A program made the translations under genes and the position numbers. A stretch of 15,000 bases of DNA from Symbiodinium natans (Eukaryota > Sar > Dinophyceae > Suessiales > Symbiodiniaceae). This document shows positions 14,102 through 15,000 of the stretch, piece after piece (within the stretch, counting starts at the first letter, position 1; each line of letters starts with the position of its first letter). The notes below the pieces were generated by a model. The model was given only the letters and a program-made list of their open reading frames with translations. It was not told the DNA's origin and ran no database searches. The DNA lies in contig CAJNDS010001358.1 in the NCBI GenBank assembly GCA_905221605.1, forward strand, positions 212,501 through 227,500. The letters are read 5' to 3'.

Positions 14102-14935
14102 TCAGTGCTTGGGGGGCGGCTGGAAAAACCTCGCCTTAGGCGCAGGTTTGGCCTTACCCTTGGCTTTCGCCGCAGGCTTGGCCGCGGGCTTGGCCGCGGG
14201 CTTGGCCTTAGGCCGCGCCCGCTCCGCCCTTCGCAGACCCCGAAAGACCGCATTTCGCGGATTGGGCGCGCAGCACTTATCAGAACGGATGGGCTGACCT
14301 GCAGGGACGACAAACAAACAGGATGTCGAAGAAGAGGAGAAGGAAGATACTGTAAGCGAAGGATAGAAACATCCAAGGAGCCAGCCTCTGACCCGCTGGA
14401 GCTCGCACCTGGCGCAGAGGCCACAGGGCAACCTGTCGGTGCCTACAGGCAGGAACCAAAAAAAAGCAATAACAACAGCAACGAAAGCGTAGCAGTAGCA
14501 AAGCAGGTGAAGAGACCCAGCTCCTCCTCACCTTGGTCGGCGAGCCGTCCTGACGACAAGGCCAAATACAACTCCGATACCACTTCAACTCCGTCGACGT
14601 CCCCCATTACCCTCTCCCACCTGGCCCCGCAGCTCGGGGTCGAGCTCCTCGTCGGAGTCGAAGACGGAGCGCCCGGAGCGCCGCGGGACCAGGACCTTGC
14701 ACGCAACAAAAAACAAAAAGCTCAGAAACGCTCCAAGATACTATACAAACCAAGTCACAGGTGCGTCGCCGCTGCCCGAGGGCAGTTCCTCAGTCCGAAA
14801 CAAAAAAAACAACGAAACCAAGAACGTCGCCCCTCTCCCACCCTTCACCCGCACACCAAAACCTGAACAGAATGCACACCAAGATACGACCTGAGCCGGC
14901 GGGGCGTTCGCCAACTCGGCCGGCACATTGAGCTC
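14102..14935 (-). CDS. 3' end of a multi-exon gene with a Lys/Ala/Pro-rich C-terminal tail; product unknown
   Basis: I chain five minus-strand exons: 14935-14891, 14695-14621, 14549-14532, 14442-14409 and 14298-14102, ending in TGA. Phases fit throughout (45, 75 and 18 nt in phase 0, then 34+197 nt sharing one Gly codon), giving about 122 C-terminal residues. Introns are about 195, 71, 89 and 110 nt. Most acceptors follow T-rich tracts, and the 18-nt exon has a strong AAG|GTGAGG donor. The first donor (CAG|GTCGTA) is weak; CGG|GTGAAG at 14849 is also in phase and would add 14 residues. The second acceptor is AAG rather than YAG. Visible regions are an Ala/Pro segment (ELNVPAELANAPPAQ), an acidic patch (FDSDEELDPELR), a CC pair, an Arg-rich stretch, and a basic tail of AAKP repeats ending RFFQPPPKH. 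The tail resembles histone H1-like or other nuclear proteins, but that is compositional only. Upstream exons lie beyond 15000. Confidence 0.65.
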
Positions 14936-15000
14936 CTGAAAAGATAACAAGAAGAGTAAAACAAATAAGTGAAAAGATAAGCATATTCGGAAGCAAACGT

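Noticed and set aside
14105-14866. 253-codon plus-strand open frame, the longest in the window
   Set aside because: It is antisense to the five-exon minus-strand model. Its A-rich stretches are exactly the polypyrimidine tracts before minus-strand acceptors, and its composition is low-complexity.

Overview
This looks like a repeat-saturated stretch of a eukaryotic nuclear genome. About 35 blocks of the telomere-type heptamer TTTAGGG/CCCTAAA lie in both orientations, separated by short islands of moderately GC-rich, mostly unique DNA. There are no bacterial-style operons, and the only convincing gene is built of small exons with GT-AG introns. Dispersed TTTAGGG blocks, balanced GC and small exons best fit a coccidian apicomplexan of the Eimeria type, recalled from general knowledge of those genomes. 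Another lineage with TTTAGGG telomeres (chromerid, dinoflagellate, green lineage) is not excluded. The blocks are not a chromosome end: they switch orientation repeatedly and alternate with unique DNA.

Layout. 1-4200: heptamer blocks of both orientations, three inverted-repeat (foldback) elements (687-807, 895-1003, 1471-1596) and scattered exon-like islands, the best at 2119-2319 on the minus strand. 4205-4620: an AT-richer island without heptamers. 4735-5806: more blocks. 5924-6205: a palindromic TATATGC/TATATAC microsatellite. 6206-9534: blocks and exon-like islands, including the largest facing pair of arrays (7881-8040 CCCTAAA, 8132-8409 TTTAGGG). 9541-10760: a 43-bp duplication, a fourth small foldback copy, and a terminal-inverted-repeat element at 10528-10757. 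10843-12546: blocks and exon-like islands on both strands. 12547-14100: no good arrays, but microsatellites, three consecutive long-stem hairpins (13102-13420), a three-copy short repeat and decayed heptamers. 14102-14935: the 3' end of a multi-exon minus-strand gene running off the right edge.

Genes. The terminal gene is supported by phase-compatible exons with long polypyrimidine tracts before most acceptors. It ends in a Lys/Ala/Pro-rich tail. Elsewhere I can only offer candidate exons. In one pair (9307-9378 and 9154-9216, minus) the reading frame continues across an intron made of nothing but 12 heptamers plus edges. Because 7 is coprime with 3, any heptamer run longer than about 21-27 bp carries stops in all six frames. 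The arrays must therefore be spliced out or be intergenic. I recognise none of the proteins and assign no function.

The most interesting signals are the foldback family with an exact 8-bp target duplication, the heptamer-only intron candidate, the three tandem hairpins and the 10528-10757 element.
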